A stretch of 64,000 bases of DNA from positions 1-64,000 of the forward strand of contig JAHDLB010000042.1 of NCBI GenBank assembly GCA_018432315.1, written 5' to 3'. Position numbers and translations under genes: made by a program. Source of the DNA: Anaerolineae bacterium. Lineage in GTDB: Bacteria; Chloroflexota; Anaerolineae; Aggregatilineales; Aggregatilineaceae. The notes beneath the pieces are model-generated. The model was not told the DNA's origin. It searched no databases and saw nothing but the letters and a program-made list of their open reading frames with translations. This document shows, piece by piece, positions 53,168-64,000 of this stretch (the first letter of the stretch is position 1; each line of letters begins with the position of its first letter).

Positions 53168-53993
53168 GTGGTTGACCGCGACGCTTCTGGTGACGGGGCT
53201 CTTGCTGCTGGGCACGGCCTACTGGGTACAGGCCGCGCCGCCCGGCCAGTCCGCCGAGGAAGGGGAGGCGCTCTTCCAGCAGTACTGCGCGGGCTGCCAC
53301 ACGGTAGGCGGGGGCGACCTGTCCGGGCCGGACCTGCTGGGCGTGGCCGACCGGCGCGACCGGGATTGGCTGGAGCACTGGCTGGCCGAGCCGGACACGA
53401 TGATCGCCGAGGGCGACCCGATCGCGCTGCAACTGCTGGCCCAGTACAACAACGTCCCCATGCCCAACCAGCACCTGTCGCTGTCCGAGATCGACGCGCT
53501 GCTGGCGTACCTCGGCGCGCCGGAATCCGCGCACCCGGCGGAGCCGGCCCAGGGAGCCGCCCTGGCCGGTAACGCGGAGGCGGGCAAGGACCTGTTCACC
53601 GGCGCGCAGGCGTTCGCCAACGGCGGGACGGCCTGCATCGCCTGCCATGACACGGCGGCCTTGGGCGCGCCCGGCGGCGGCCTGCTGGGGCCGGACCTCA
53701 CCCAGGCGGCGCAGCGCTACGGCGGCGAGGCCGGGCTGACCGGCGTGCTGGGGACGATCGCGTTCCCGTCGATGGTCCCCATCTACCAGAACCGCCCGCT
53801 CGCGCCGCAGGAGCAGGTCGATCTGGCGGCGTTCCTGGCGAGTTCCGCCGGGGAGGCCGCGCCGAGCCGTGGCGTGCGCCACGCGACGCTGTACCTGCTG
53901 GCGTTCGGCGCGATGGACGTGTTCCTGGTTGGATTGTTTATCTGGCACCGGCGGCTTCCGCGGGCGGGACGTCGCCTGTCCGCCCGGCGCTGA
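53154..53993 (+). CDS. narC: membrane-anchored diheme cytochrome c (NarC-like)
   Basis: 279 aa. Signal/anchor segment at about 5-26, two c-type haem motifs CAGCH (C45, C48, H49) and CIACH (C161, C164, H165) in two cytochrome c domains, and a C-terminal membrane helix at about 243-264. In Thermus the nar operon begins with narC, a diheme cytochrome that takes part in electron transfer and Nar maturation; the same place here suggests the same role. The start at ATG 53154 (or 53157) has GAGG before it and overlaps the receiver-like gene. narG follows 27 bases later. The gene name rests on synteny and haem count. Confidence 0.85.
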   Translation: MMLIRWLTATLLVTGLLLLGTAYWVQAAPPGQSAEEGEALFQQYCAGCHTVGGGDLSGPDLLGVADRRDRDWLEHWLAEPDTMIAEGDPIALQLLAQYNNVPMPNQHLSLSEIDALLAYLGAPESAHPAEPAQGAALAGNAEAGKDLFTGAQAFANGGTACIACHDTAALGAPGGGLLGPDLTQAAQRYGGEAGLTGVLGTIAFPSMVPIYQNRPLAPQEQVDLAAFLASSAGEAAPSRGVRHATLYLLAFGAMDVFLVGLFIWHRRLPRAGRRLSARR

Positions 53994-54020
53994 GGCTGTG
54001 TGACGACGGAGGAGAAGATT

Positions 54021-57617
<3,597 letters not shown>

Positions 57618-57635
57618 CCGGAGAGGACGACGATC

Positions 57636-59141
57636 ATGAAAATTCAAGCGCAGGTATCGATGGTGTTTCACCTGGACAAGTGCATCGGCTGCCACACGTG
57701 CAGCGTCGCGTGCAAAAACATCTGGACCGACCGCGAGGGCGCGGAATATATGTGGTGGAACAACGTCGAGACCAAGCCGGGCACGGGCTACCCCACCCAG
57801 TGGGAAGACCAGGAGCAGTACAAAGGCGGCTGGGAGAAGAAGAGCGGCAAGCTCAACCTGAAGATGAACGGTCGCCTGGGCGCGCTGGGCAACATCTTCT
57901 TCAACCCGCGCCTGCCGTCGATGGACGACTATTACGAGCCGTGGACCTACGAATACAACACGCTGACCAACGCGCCCGAAGGTGACGACCAGCCCACCGC
58001 CCGCCCGATCTCGATGGTCACCGGTGAGCCGATCGACATCCAGGCCGGGCCGAACTGGGACGACGACCTGAGCGGCTCTGAGGTGTACGCGGCCAACGAC
58101 CCGAACCTGGAGGGCATGAGCGACGAAGACCGCCGCATGATGTTCGAGATCGAGCGGCTGGTGTTTTTCTACCTGCCGCGCATCTGCAACCACTGCCTCA
58201 ACGCGGGCTGCGCGGCGGCCTGCCCGTCCGGCGCGATCTACAAGCGCGGCGAGGACGGGATCGTACTGGTGAATCAGGACAAGTGCCGGGGCTGGCGGAT
58301 GTGCGTCACCGGCTGCCCGTACAAGAAGGTGTACTACAACTGGTCGACCGGCAAATCGGAGAAGTGCATCCTGTGCTACCCACGCCTGGAGACCGGGCAG
58401 GCGCCGGCGTGCTTCCATTCGTGTGTGGGGCGCATCCGCTACCTGGGCGTGCTGCTCTACGACGCCGACCGGATCGACGAGGCGGTCGCGGTCGAAGACG
58501 CCGATCTGGTCGAGGCCCAGCGCGCGATCATTCAGGATCCGTTCGACCCGGCGGTGATCGCGGCGGCCAAAGCCAACGGCGTGCCGGACGCCATGATCGA
58601 CGCGGCGCAGAAGTCGCCCGTGTACAAATTCGTCAAGGAGTGGGGGCTGGCGCTGCCGCTGCACCCGGAATTCCGCACGCTGCCCATGCTGTTCTACGTC
58701 CCGCCGATGCTGCCGATCCAGGCGCTGGTGACCGAGCACGGCGTGGGACAGGCCCACGACGAGTCCGGCGCGGCGCCGTTCTTCGCGGCGCTGGAACAGG
58801 CCCGGCTGCCGCTGCGCTATATGGCGCGGCTGTTCTCCGCCGGGAACGAGGACGAGGTCGCGGCGGTGTATCGCAAGCTGATCGCGGTGCGCGTCTACCG
58901 GCGCGCGCAGAACACGACCGGCGCGCTCGATGACGAGGCGCGGGCCGCGCTCGACGGCGCCGGGCTGACCGCCGAGGTGGCGCAGGCGATCTTCGAGCTG
59001 ACGGCCAAACCCACCTTCGACAAGCGTTTCGTCGTCCCGCCGCTGGCGCGCGAAGTCAACATCGAGTCGATGGTGGACCCGTTCACGCACAAGACGGAAG
59101 CCGGGTTTGGCTTCCGCCGTGACGCCAAACGAGGAGGGTAG
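57636..59141 (+). CDS. narH: respiratory nitrate reductase beta subunit NarH
   Basis: 501 aa iron-sulfur protein that passes electrons from NarI to NarG. Cysteine groups for four clusters are visible: CIGCHTCSVACKN near residue 16, CNHCLNAGCAAACPSGAI, CRGWRMCVTGCPYKK (with tryptophan in place of one Cys, the 3Fe-4S site of NarH) and CILCYPR. VSMVFHLDKC and WWNNVETKPGTGYPTQWEDQ are also family text. GGAGAGG precedes the ATG. Its end overlaps no gene; the narJ GTG follows four bases later. Confidence 0.97.
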   Translation: MKIQAQVSMVFHLDKCIGCHTCSVACKNIWTDREGAEYMWWNNVETKPGTGYPTQWEDQEQYKGGWEKKSGKLNLKMNGRLGALGNIFFNPRLPSMDDYYEPWTYEYNTLTNAPEGDDQPTARPISMVTGEPIDIQAGPNWDDDLSGSEVYAANDPNLEGMSDEDRRMMFEIERLVFFYLPRICNHCLNAGCAAACPSGAIYKRGEDGIVLVNQDKCRGWRMCVTGCPYKKVYYNWSTGKSEKCILCYPRLETGQAPACFHSCVGRIRYLGVLLYDADRIDEAVAVEDADLVEAQRAIIQDPFDPAVIAAAKANGVPDAMIDAAQKSPVYKFVKEWGLALPLHPEFRTLPMLFYVPPMLPIQALVTEHGVGQAHDESGAAPFFAALEQARLPLRYMARLFSAGNEDEVAAVYRKLIAVRVYRRAQNTTGALDDEARAALDGAGLTAEVAQAIFELTAKPTFDKRFVVPPLAREVNIESMVDPFTHKTEAGFGFRRDAKRGG

Positions 59142-59145
59142 CACG

Positions 59146-59649
59146 GTGAGCACGCAGTCCGCCCAAACGACCGTGTGCGACCTGCTGGCCGGGGTGGTCG
59201 GCTATCCCACGCCGCGGCTGGCCGGGCAGGTCGAGGCGTGCGCGGCCCAGCTCGCCGCGCTCGGATCGCGCGGGGCGCGCGCGATGGCGCGTTTTCACAG
59301 CTTCGTGGCACGCACGCCGGTCCCGGCGCTGGAAGAGTTGTACACCGCCACGTTCGACCTCAAGCCGGTGTGCTATCCCTACGTGGGCTACCAGTTGTTC
59401 GGCGACACGTACAAGCGCGGCGAGTTCCTGGCGCACCTCAACGCGCGCTATCGCGAGGCCGGGTACACCGTCAGCGGCGAACTGCCCGATCACCTGGGCG
59501 TGATTCTGGGTTACCTGGCGCGCACGCCGGATGGCGACCTGGTGGCGGAGGGGCTGGTGCCCACGCTCAAGCGCATGATCGACCAGCTTGACGGCAACCC
59601 GTACCGCGACGCGCTGCGCGCCGTGCTGCACGTGGTCCAGGACCAGTAG
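59146..59649 (+). CDS. narJ: nitrate reductase assembly chaperone NarJ
   Basis: 167 aa, TorD/NarJ-type helical chaperone that holds NarG until the molybdenum cofactor is inserted and the complex docks on NarI. Family motif: YPYVGYQLFGDTYKRGEFLA and the following ELPDHLGVILGYLA, which is the NarJ signature. GTG 59146 follows GGAGGG; the longer frame to 59107 lies within narH. Somewhat shorter than E. coli NarJ (236). Confidence 0.93.
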   Translation: MSTQSAQTTVCDLLAGVVGYPTPRLAGQVEACAAQLAALGSRGARAMARFHSFVARTPVPALEELYTATFDLKPVCYPYVGYQLFGDTYKRGEFLAHLNARYREAGYTVSGELPDHLGVILGYLARTPDGDLVAEGLVPTLKRMIDQLDGNPYRDALRAVLHVVQDQ

Positions 59650-59667
59650 AAACGATCGGAGTGTGCT

Positions 59668-60339
59668 ATGGCCGATATCGTGTTGTTCGTCGTCTTTCCC
59701 TACGCCGCCGTGATCGTAGCGGTGGTGATGAGCGTATACCGCTACCTCGATCAGCGCTTCACCTATTCGAGCCTGTCGTCCCAACTGCTGGAGAACGGGA
59801 TGCTGTCATGGGCGTCGGTCGCGTGGCACTACAGCATCGTCGTGATCCTGCTGGCGCACCTGCTGGCGGCCCTGTTTCCGGGGGTGTGGGCGGCGCTGTT
59901 GGGCGGGGGGGCGCGGCTGGCCCTGATCGAGGCGACCGGGATGGGCCTGGGCCTGATCGCGGTCCTGAGCATGGCGCTGTTCATCTGGCGGCGGCTGGCG
60001 AACCGGCGCGTGCGCGCCGTCACGTCCTGGGGCGACTGGGTCCTGCTGGTCGCGCTGCTCGCGCAGGTGGTGATGGGCTTCATCGTCGCGTTCGCGTACC
60101 GCTGGGGCGGGATGTGGTATCTGCACACCGCCGCGCCGTGGCTGGAGTCACTCGTCCGGCTCGACCCGCAGATCGCGGCGGTCACGCCGCTGCCGTGGCT
60201 CGTCAAGCTGCACTTCCTGGGCGGGTTCGTCCTCGTCGCGCTGATCCCGTTCACGCGGCTGGTCCACATCGTCACGATCCCCATCGCGTACCTGTGGCGC
60301 CCGTACCGCATCGTGATCTGGAACCGGCGGCGGGCCTAG
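59668..60339 (+). CDS. narI: respiratory nitrate reductase gamma subunit NarI (cytochrome b)
   Basis: 223 aa with five membrane helices. The four haem ligands are present: H54 and H64 (WHYSIVVILLAHLL) and H182 and H200 (KLHFLGGF, RLVHIVT), matching E. coli H56, H66, H187 and H205. NarI oxidises quinol at the outer side of the membrane and hands electrons to NarH. GGAG precedes the ATG. Confidence 0.96.
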   Translation: MADIVLFVVFPYAAVIVAVVMSVYRYLDQRFTYSSLSSQLLENGMLSWASVAWHYSIVVILLAHLLAALFPGVWAALLGGGARLALIEATGMGLGLIAVLSMALFIWRRLANRRVRAVTSWGDWVLLVALLAQVVMGFIVAFAYRWGGMWYLHTAAPWLESLVRLDPQIAAVTPLPWLVKLHFLGGFVLVALIPFTRLVHIVTIPIAYLWRPYRIVIWNRRRA

Positions 60340-60371
60340 CGCCGGGCCGGTGAGAGAGAGGCGGCTGAGCC

Positions 60372-61457
60372 ATGTTCACCCCAATCCGCGAGAGCGCGAA
60401 AACCCTGTTTCCCGGCTACTTCGCGCTGGTGATGGCGACCGGCATCGTGTCGATTGCGGCGTTTCTGCTGGATATGGAGCTGATCGCGTGGTGGCTGTTC
60501 CGGCTGAACGTCGCCGCTTACGCCATCCTCTGGCTGCTGACGCTGATCCGGCTGGGCGGGTTCTTCCGCCTGTTCGTGGCCGACCTGACCGACCACGCCA
60601 AAGGCCCTGGCTATTTCACCGTCGTGGCGGGGACGTGCGTGCTGGGCAGCCAGTTCGTCATTCTGGCCGGGGATCGCTCGACCGCGACGGCGCTGTGGGG
60701 GCTGGGCATCGCGCTGTGGGTCGGGCTGATTTACGTGTTCTTCGCGGCGGCGACTGTGCGCGACGACAAGCCCGATCTCGCCCACGGGATCAACGGCGCG
60801 TGGCTGATCGCCGTGGTGGCGACGCAGTCCGTGGCGATCCTGGGGACGCTGGTCGCGCCGCGCTTCGGCGCGCAGCCCGAAAAAACGCTGTTCTTCACGC
60901 TGGGCATGTACCTGCTCGGCTGCATGTTATACATCCTGATCATCTCGCTGATCTTCTACCGCTTCATGTTCTTCAGGCTAGACCCGCAGGACCTGACGCC
61001 GCCGTACTGGATCAACATGGGGGCGGTGGCGATCACCACGCTGGCCGGGGCAACGCTGATGCTCAACGCGGACCGGTCGGCCTTCCTGCCGGAGATCATG
61101 CCGTTCCTCAAGGGCTTCACGCTGTTCTTCTGGGCCACGGGCACGTGGTGGATCCCGCTGCTGCTGCTGTTGGGCTTCTGGCGGCACGTGGTCAAGCGCT
61201 TCCCGCTGACGTATCACCCGCTGTACTGGGGCATGGTCTTCCCGCTGGGCATGTACACCACCTGCACCTGGCAGTTGGCGCGCGCCACCGGGCTGGAGTT
61301 TCTGAAGACGATTCCGGAAGCCTTCATCTATGCGGCGTTGTTGGCGTGGCTGCTGACGTTCGCCGGGCTGCTCCACCGGCTGGCCGCCGGGTTGAGTCCC
61401 CGGCGCTGGCGCGTGCCGTCCAGCGTGCCCGACCCCCGTGTTCGCGCCAAGGAGTGA
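60372..61457 (+). CDS. TDT-family (TehA/SLAC1-like) anion transporter
   Basis: 361 aa with about ten membrane segments. The start [21 protein letters not shown] is the TDT family signature. The family includes C4-dicarboxylate carriers, TehA and plant SLAC1, an anion channel that passes chloride and nitrate. In this operon it takes the place of the usual NarK nitrate/nitrite carrier, so nitrate import or nitrite export is plausible but unproven. It follows narI by 32 bases and precedes a cytochrome c gene by 18 bases. Confidence 0.85.
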   Translation: MFTPIRESAKTLFPGYFALVMATGIVSIAAFLLDMELIAWWLFRLNVAAYAILWLLTLIRLGGFFRLFVADLTDHAKGPGYFTVVAGTCVLGSQFVILAGDRSTATALWGLGIALWVGLIYVFFAAATVRDDKPDLAHGINGAWLIAVVATQSVAILGTLVAPRFGAQPEKTLFFTLGMYLLGCMLYILIISLIFYRFMFFRLDPQDLTPPYWINMGAVAITTLAGATLMLNADRSAFLPEIMPFLKGFTLFFWATGTWWIPLLLLLGFWRHVVKRFPLTYHPLYWGMVFPLGMYTTCTWQLARATGLEFLKTIPEAFIYAALLAWLLTFAGLLHRLAAGLSPRRWRVPSSVPDPRVRAKE

Positions 61458-61475
61458 GCGTGAGGATATAACCCG

Positions 61476-61871
61476 ATGCGCGCCTTGATCCGGCTGTTAC
61501 CCCTTCTGATGATCGTGCTGGTGGCGTGCTCGCCCGAGAAACTCGACTTTGCATACGACGATCTGCCGCCCGGCGACCCGGCTCGCGGGGCGGAGTTGTA
61601 TGTCCGGTCGAGCGGGGGGAGCGCGTCCTGCCAGAGCTGCCATTCGCTCGACGGCGTGAAAGGCGCCGGCCCGCCGCTGGATGGATATGCCGGGGTTGCG
61701 GGCGAGCGCGTGGATGGCAAATCCGCCGAGGTCTACACCTTCGAAAGCCTGCTGCGGCCATCCAAGCACCTGGTGCGCGGCTATTCGAACGTGATGCCCA
61801 GCGATTACACCGACAAACTCTCGCGGCAAGAAATTGCCGATCTGATCGCCTATATGCTCACACTGCAATAA
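61476..61871 (+). CDS. monohaem c-type cytochrome lipoprotein
   Basis: 131 aa. Lipoprotein signal with lipobox LVAC, the lipid-bearing Cys at residue 18; then one haem site CQSCH (C52, C55, H56) and a probable axial methionine in SNVMPSDY. The end LSRQEIADLIAYMLTL is typical of small class I cytochromes c. It would sit on the outer face of the membrane, as electron carrier to or from a quinol oxidoreductase or a further nitrogen-oxide reductase. GAGGAT precedes the ATG. Confidence 0.88.
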   Translation: MRALIRLLPLLMIVLVACSPEKLDFAYDDLPPGDPARGAELYVRSSGGSASCQSCHSLDGVKGAGPPLDGYAGVAGERVDGKSAEVYTFESLLRPSKHLVRGYSNVMPSDYTDKLSRQEIADLIAYMLTLQ

Positions 61872-61898
61872 CGCACGAGGTAACAACAAGGAGGAAAG

Positions 61899-62414
61899 AT
61901 GGACGTCTACATGGTCATTCTACGCTTGATTCACTTCTTCGGCGGCACGTTCTGGGTCGGCGCGGGCATTCTCATGATCTGGTTCATCAGCCCCACCGTC
62001 CGCGCGCTGGGCAAGGATGGTCAGACCTTCATGAAGGGCTTCGTGACCCAGTCGAAGTTCACGCAGGCCATGCCGGTCGCCTCGCTGTCGACGACGATTT
62101 CGGGGCTGCTGCTCTATTACAGCGTCTCGGATCACTTCAACAGCGACTGGATTACCTCGGCGGGCGGCGTCGTGCTGACGGTCGGCAGCGTGGCGGGCGT
62201 CCTGGCGACGGTCCACGGGATCACGGACACCGGCCCGACGACCTCGCGGCTGGCTGCTCTCGGCAAACAGATCGACGCGCAGGGCGGGCCGCCGTCGGAG
62301 TCCCAGTTGGCGGAGCTGCGCACCTTGCAGGCGAAAAACGCCCGCGCGGGCCAGATCAGCCTCGCGTTGATGATTGTCGCCGTGATCGGCATGGCAGCGG
62401 CCCGCTATATGTGA
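61899..62414 (+). CDS. small four-helix membrane protein, last gene of the nar island
   Basis: 171 aa with four membrane segments (about 5-30, 55-75, 85-105 and 148-168) and conserved-looking His residues in the first helices (RLIHFFGGTFWVGAGI). The pattern resembles DUF2269/CopD-like integral proteins that may bind haem. I do not recognise a named family with certainty. AAGGAGG lies before the ATG. Its place behind a cytochrome c suggests a role in electron transfer or cytochrome maturation. Confidence 0.7.
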   Translation: MDVYMVILRLIHFFGGTFWVGAGILMIWFISPTVRALGKDGQTFMKGFVTQSKFTQAMPVASLSTTISGLLLYYSVSDHFNSDWITSAGGVVLTVGSVAGVLATVHGITDTGPTTSRLAALGKQIDAQGGPPSESQLAELRTLQAKNARAGQISLALMIVAVIGMAAARYM

Positions 62415-62448
62415 TGGCCCCCTGCTGAAAACTGCATACTTCCCCGGA

Positions 62449-62476
62449 CCAACGAGGGCACGCCAGCCCTCGTTGG
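62449..62476 (+). terminator. hairpin at the end of the nar island
   Basis: CCAACGAGGG (62449-62458) pairs exactly with CCCTCGTTGG (62467-62476) around an 8-base loop, 35 bases after the last nar-island stop. The T-tract is short (CGTTG), so the termination strength is uncertain. Confidence 0.6.
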
Positions 62477-62512
62477 CGTTGCGCGGGCGGGACGATCTGA
62501 CCGGTCGAGTCA

Positions 62513-62541
62513 TTGACAACGGCGCCGGTTGAGTCTATAAA
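62513..62541 (+). promoter_or_regulatory. near-consensus sigma-70 promoter of the dehydrogenase gene
   Basis: TTGACA (62513-62518), 17-base spacer, TATAAA (62536-62541). This is 71 bases before the dehydrogenase ATG. Such a strong promoter usually needs repression, and an operator-like sequence follows at 62557. Confidence 0.75.
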
Positions 62542-62556
62542 GGATGTGATCCTCTC

Positions 62557-62571
62557 ATTACAAGTTGTCGA
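62557..62571 (+). promoter_or_regulatory. operator-like sequence in the dehydrogenase leader
   Basis: ATTACAAGTTGTCGA lies just downstream of the promoter. It shares ATTACAA with the palindromic site at 63744-63761 behind the second promoter. Its place at the start of the transcript fits a repressor site; the protein that would bind is not in the window. Confidence 0.4.
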
Positions 62572-62611
62572 CACCCAGGCGGCGCATCCTTATTCGAACG
62601 GAGCATTGTCC

Positions 62612-63655
62612 ATGTTAGCAGCAGTGTATTACGGACCGCACGACCTGCGCCTGGAAGAACGCCAGGTTCCCACCATCGGGCCGGACGAGGCTCTGCTCAG
62701 GGTGATGAGCGCGGGCATCTGCGGCACCGATCTGCGCATTCTGCACGGCGCGCACCGCAAATACCCGGAGGGCACGGTGCGCGTTCCGGGGCACGAGGTG
62801 GTTGGCGAGATCGTCGAGGTGGGCGCGCAGGTGGCCGGGCTCGACGTGGGCGAGCGGGTGATGGTCGCGCCCAACTACGGCTGCGGTCACTGCCTGCAGT
62901 GCGTGACCGGGAACAACAACCGCTGCGCCAACTACGGCGCCATTGGCATCACCATCGATGGCGCGTTCGCCGAATACATGCGCATCCCGGCGCCGTTGAT
63001 CCTGCAGGGCGATCTCATCCCCATCGGCCCGGACGTCGATGCGGCGGCTGCCGCGCTGATCGAGCCGTTCGCGTGCGTGCTGCGCGGGCAGGACCCGCTG
63101 CGCGTGGGGCCGGATGACGTCGTGCTGGTCACCGGGGCGGGGCCCATCGGCGTGATGCACGTGATGCTCGCCCGCCTGCAGGGCGCGCGGCGCATCATCG
63201 TCAGCGAAATGAGCGCGTCACGCCTGCCGCAGGCGCTGGCCCTGGGCGCAGATCGCGGCGTGGATGTCACGCGCGAGAACCTGCAGGACGTGATCCTGGC
63301 GGAGAGCGGGGGGCGCGGCGCGGACGTGATCATCACGGCGGCCCCGGCGCACCAGGCACAGGAAGAGGCGCTGCGCCTGGCAGCCATCGGCGGGCGCATC
63401 AACTTCTTCGGCGGGCTGCCCAAGGATCGCCCGACCATCACCTTCGACTCGAACCTGGTGCATTACAAGGAACTGGTCGTGACGGGCACGACGGCATGCA
63501 GCACCAGCGACTGCTGGCGCGCGGCGGAAATCGTCAACGGGGGGCGGCTGGACCTGGGCCAACTCGTCAGCGGGCGTTACGCGTTGGACGACGTCCACGC
63601 GGCGTTTGCCGCGGCTGAGAATCGCGACGCGCTGAAAATCGTGGTCGAGCCCTAA
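62612..63655 (+). CDS. zinc-dependent alcohol/polyol dehydrogenase (MDR family)
   Basis: 347 aa medium-chain dehydrogenase. Catalytic zinc ligands are in GICGTD and the PGHEVVGE motif; the structural zinc site is CGHCLQCVTGNNNRC (four cysteines). The NAD-binding Rossmann motif is VTGAGPIGVMHVMLAR. Overall it resembles sorbitol, galactitol-1-phosphate or threonine dehydrogenases; GTTACSTSDCWRAAEIV is found in sugar-alcohol-phosphate types. The exact substrate is open. The frame extends back to 62513, but that lies in the promoter; ATG 62612 has CGGAG before it. Confidence 0.9.
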   Translation: MLAAVYYGPHDLRLEERQVPTIGPDEALLRVMSAGICGTDLRILHGAHRKYPEGTVRVPGHEVVGEIVEVGAQVAGLDVGERVMVAPNYGCGHCLQCVTGNNNRCANYGAIGITIDGAFAEYMRIPAPLILQGDLIPIGPDVDAAAAALIEPFACVLRGQDPLRVGPDDVVLVTGAGPIGVMHVMLARLQGARRIIVSEMSASRLPQALALGADRGVDVTRENLQDVILAESGGRGADVIITAAPAHQAQEEALRLAAIGGRINFFGGLPKDRPTITFDSNLVHYKELVVTGTTACSTSDCWRAAEIVNGGRLDLGQLVSGRYALDDVHAAFAAAENRDALKIVVEP

Positions 63656-63702
63656 GCGGCGGCGCGATCCCGCGCACATCGTTACATGCCGGTTGATTCA
63701 AG

Positions 63703-63731
63703 TTGACACGCGGGCCGGTCTCTCCTATAAT
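63703..63731 (+). promoter_or_regulatory. consensus sigma-70 promoter of the next transcription unit
   Basis: TTGACA (63703-63708), 17-base spacer, TATAAT (63726-63731): perfect in both boxes. It drives a unit whose coding part lies beyond the window or at its very end. Confidence 0.8.
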
Positions 63732-63743
63732 GATCTGTAAGCC

Positions 63744-63761
63744 TGTAATTACAACATTACA
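63744..63761 (+). promoter_or_regulatory. palindromic operator at the second promoter
   Basis: TGTAATTACAACATTACA: the first ten bases are a perfect palindrome and the outer TGTAAT and ATTACA are also exact inverted repeats. It starts 13 bases after the -10 box, where a bound repressor would block transcription. Style resembles GntR-type operators, but the regulator is unknown. Confidence 0.6.
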
Positions 63762-64000
63762 TGATCACTGGATCAATCCGTGAGCGGGGGTATTGTCGTC
63801 AATAATAGCTTGGCGGTTATGCGGCGAAGTTCCGATGATTGGTTCTTTTCTCCTCCATTACGCCCCCTTGGCCGACACACAACCGCCACCTGTTCCCTGT
63901 GGCGTTTTCGCGCGTTGTTTTTCGCCCGCATGCTGGATCATCGAGCTGGATGAAAGGAGGCGAACTCGAAACCGGCTGCTATCTGCGCACCACCTACCGT
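63762..64000 (+). other. leader region without a supported gene at the window end
   Basis: About 240 bases behind the strong promoter. A small hairpin CGCCAC (63884-63889) with GTGGCG (63899-63904) is followed by TTTT, like a weak terminator or attenuator. An AAAGGAGG stands at 63953-63960 and an ATG at 63950 is open to the window end for 17 codons, but the site lies inside rather than before it, so I do not call a gene. Confidence 0.45.

Noticed and set aside
63950..64000. A gene start at 63950 running out of the window
   Set aside because: Only 17 codons are visible, with no ribosome-binding site before the ATG and no recognisable family.

Overview
The window is a 64 kb chromosomal stretch, GC-rich throughout, with dense protein-coding content and no tRNA, rRNA, transposase, integrase or CRISPR array that I could see. 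Gene content (a zinc-type S14, a cysteine-knuckle L24, a Thermus-like narC-narGHJI order, DUF2254, LmbE, GH130 and UroD-like genes) fits an Anaerolineae-like member of the Chloroflexota. That placement is inference; no rRNA is present to test it.

Region 1 (1-17348, + strand): the end of tuf, then the S10, spc and alpha ribosomal clusters in canonical order (rpsJ to rplO, secY, map, rpsM, rpsK, rpsD, rpoA, rplQ), followed by truA, rplM and rpsI and a strong intrinsic terminator. The genes adk, infA and rpmJ, which often lie between secY and rpsM, are not here. Region 2 (17434-21274): a MazG-family NTP pyrophosphohydrolase, a convergent lactate-permease-family transporter, and a divergent GH130 glycoside phosphorylase.

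Region 3 (21351-39855, - strand) is the outstanding feature: an 18.5 kb three-gene Tc (toxin complex) locus. In transcription order it encodes a fused TcB-TcC cocoon protein (2649 aa) with an Rhs core, a conserved self-cleavage motif and a C-terminal cargo that looks nuclease-like; a very large TcA N-terminal half (2406 aa) carrying a peptidoglycan-binding domain, a coiled coil and a transthyretin-like domain in front of the Tc shell; and the TcA C-terminal half (1087 aa) with the TcB-binding region. Together they would make an injection machine delivering the cargo into a target cell.

Region 4 (40244-49776) is accessory metabolism and surface functions: an overlapping LmbE deacetylase/aminotransferase pair, a DUF2254 membrane protein, a UroD-like/galactokinase-like/S58 peptidase operon, a PH-like protein, a zinc-ribbon pentapeptide-repeat protein and a TadE-like membrane-anchored protein.

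Region 5 (50037-62414, + strand) is a complete nitrate-respiration island: NarX/NarL-type two-component system, a terminator, a pseudo-receiver protein, a diheme cytochrome c (narC-like), narG, narH, narJ, narI, a TDT-family anion transporter where a NarK would be expected, a lipoprotein cytochrome c and a small membrane protein. Region 6 (62513-64000): a zinc-dependent polyol/sugar dehydrogenase behind a near-consensus promoter, and a second near-consensus promoter with a palindromic operator heading out of the window.
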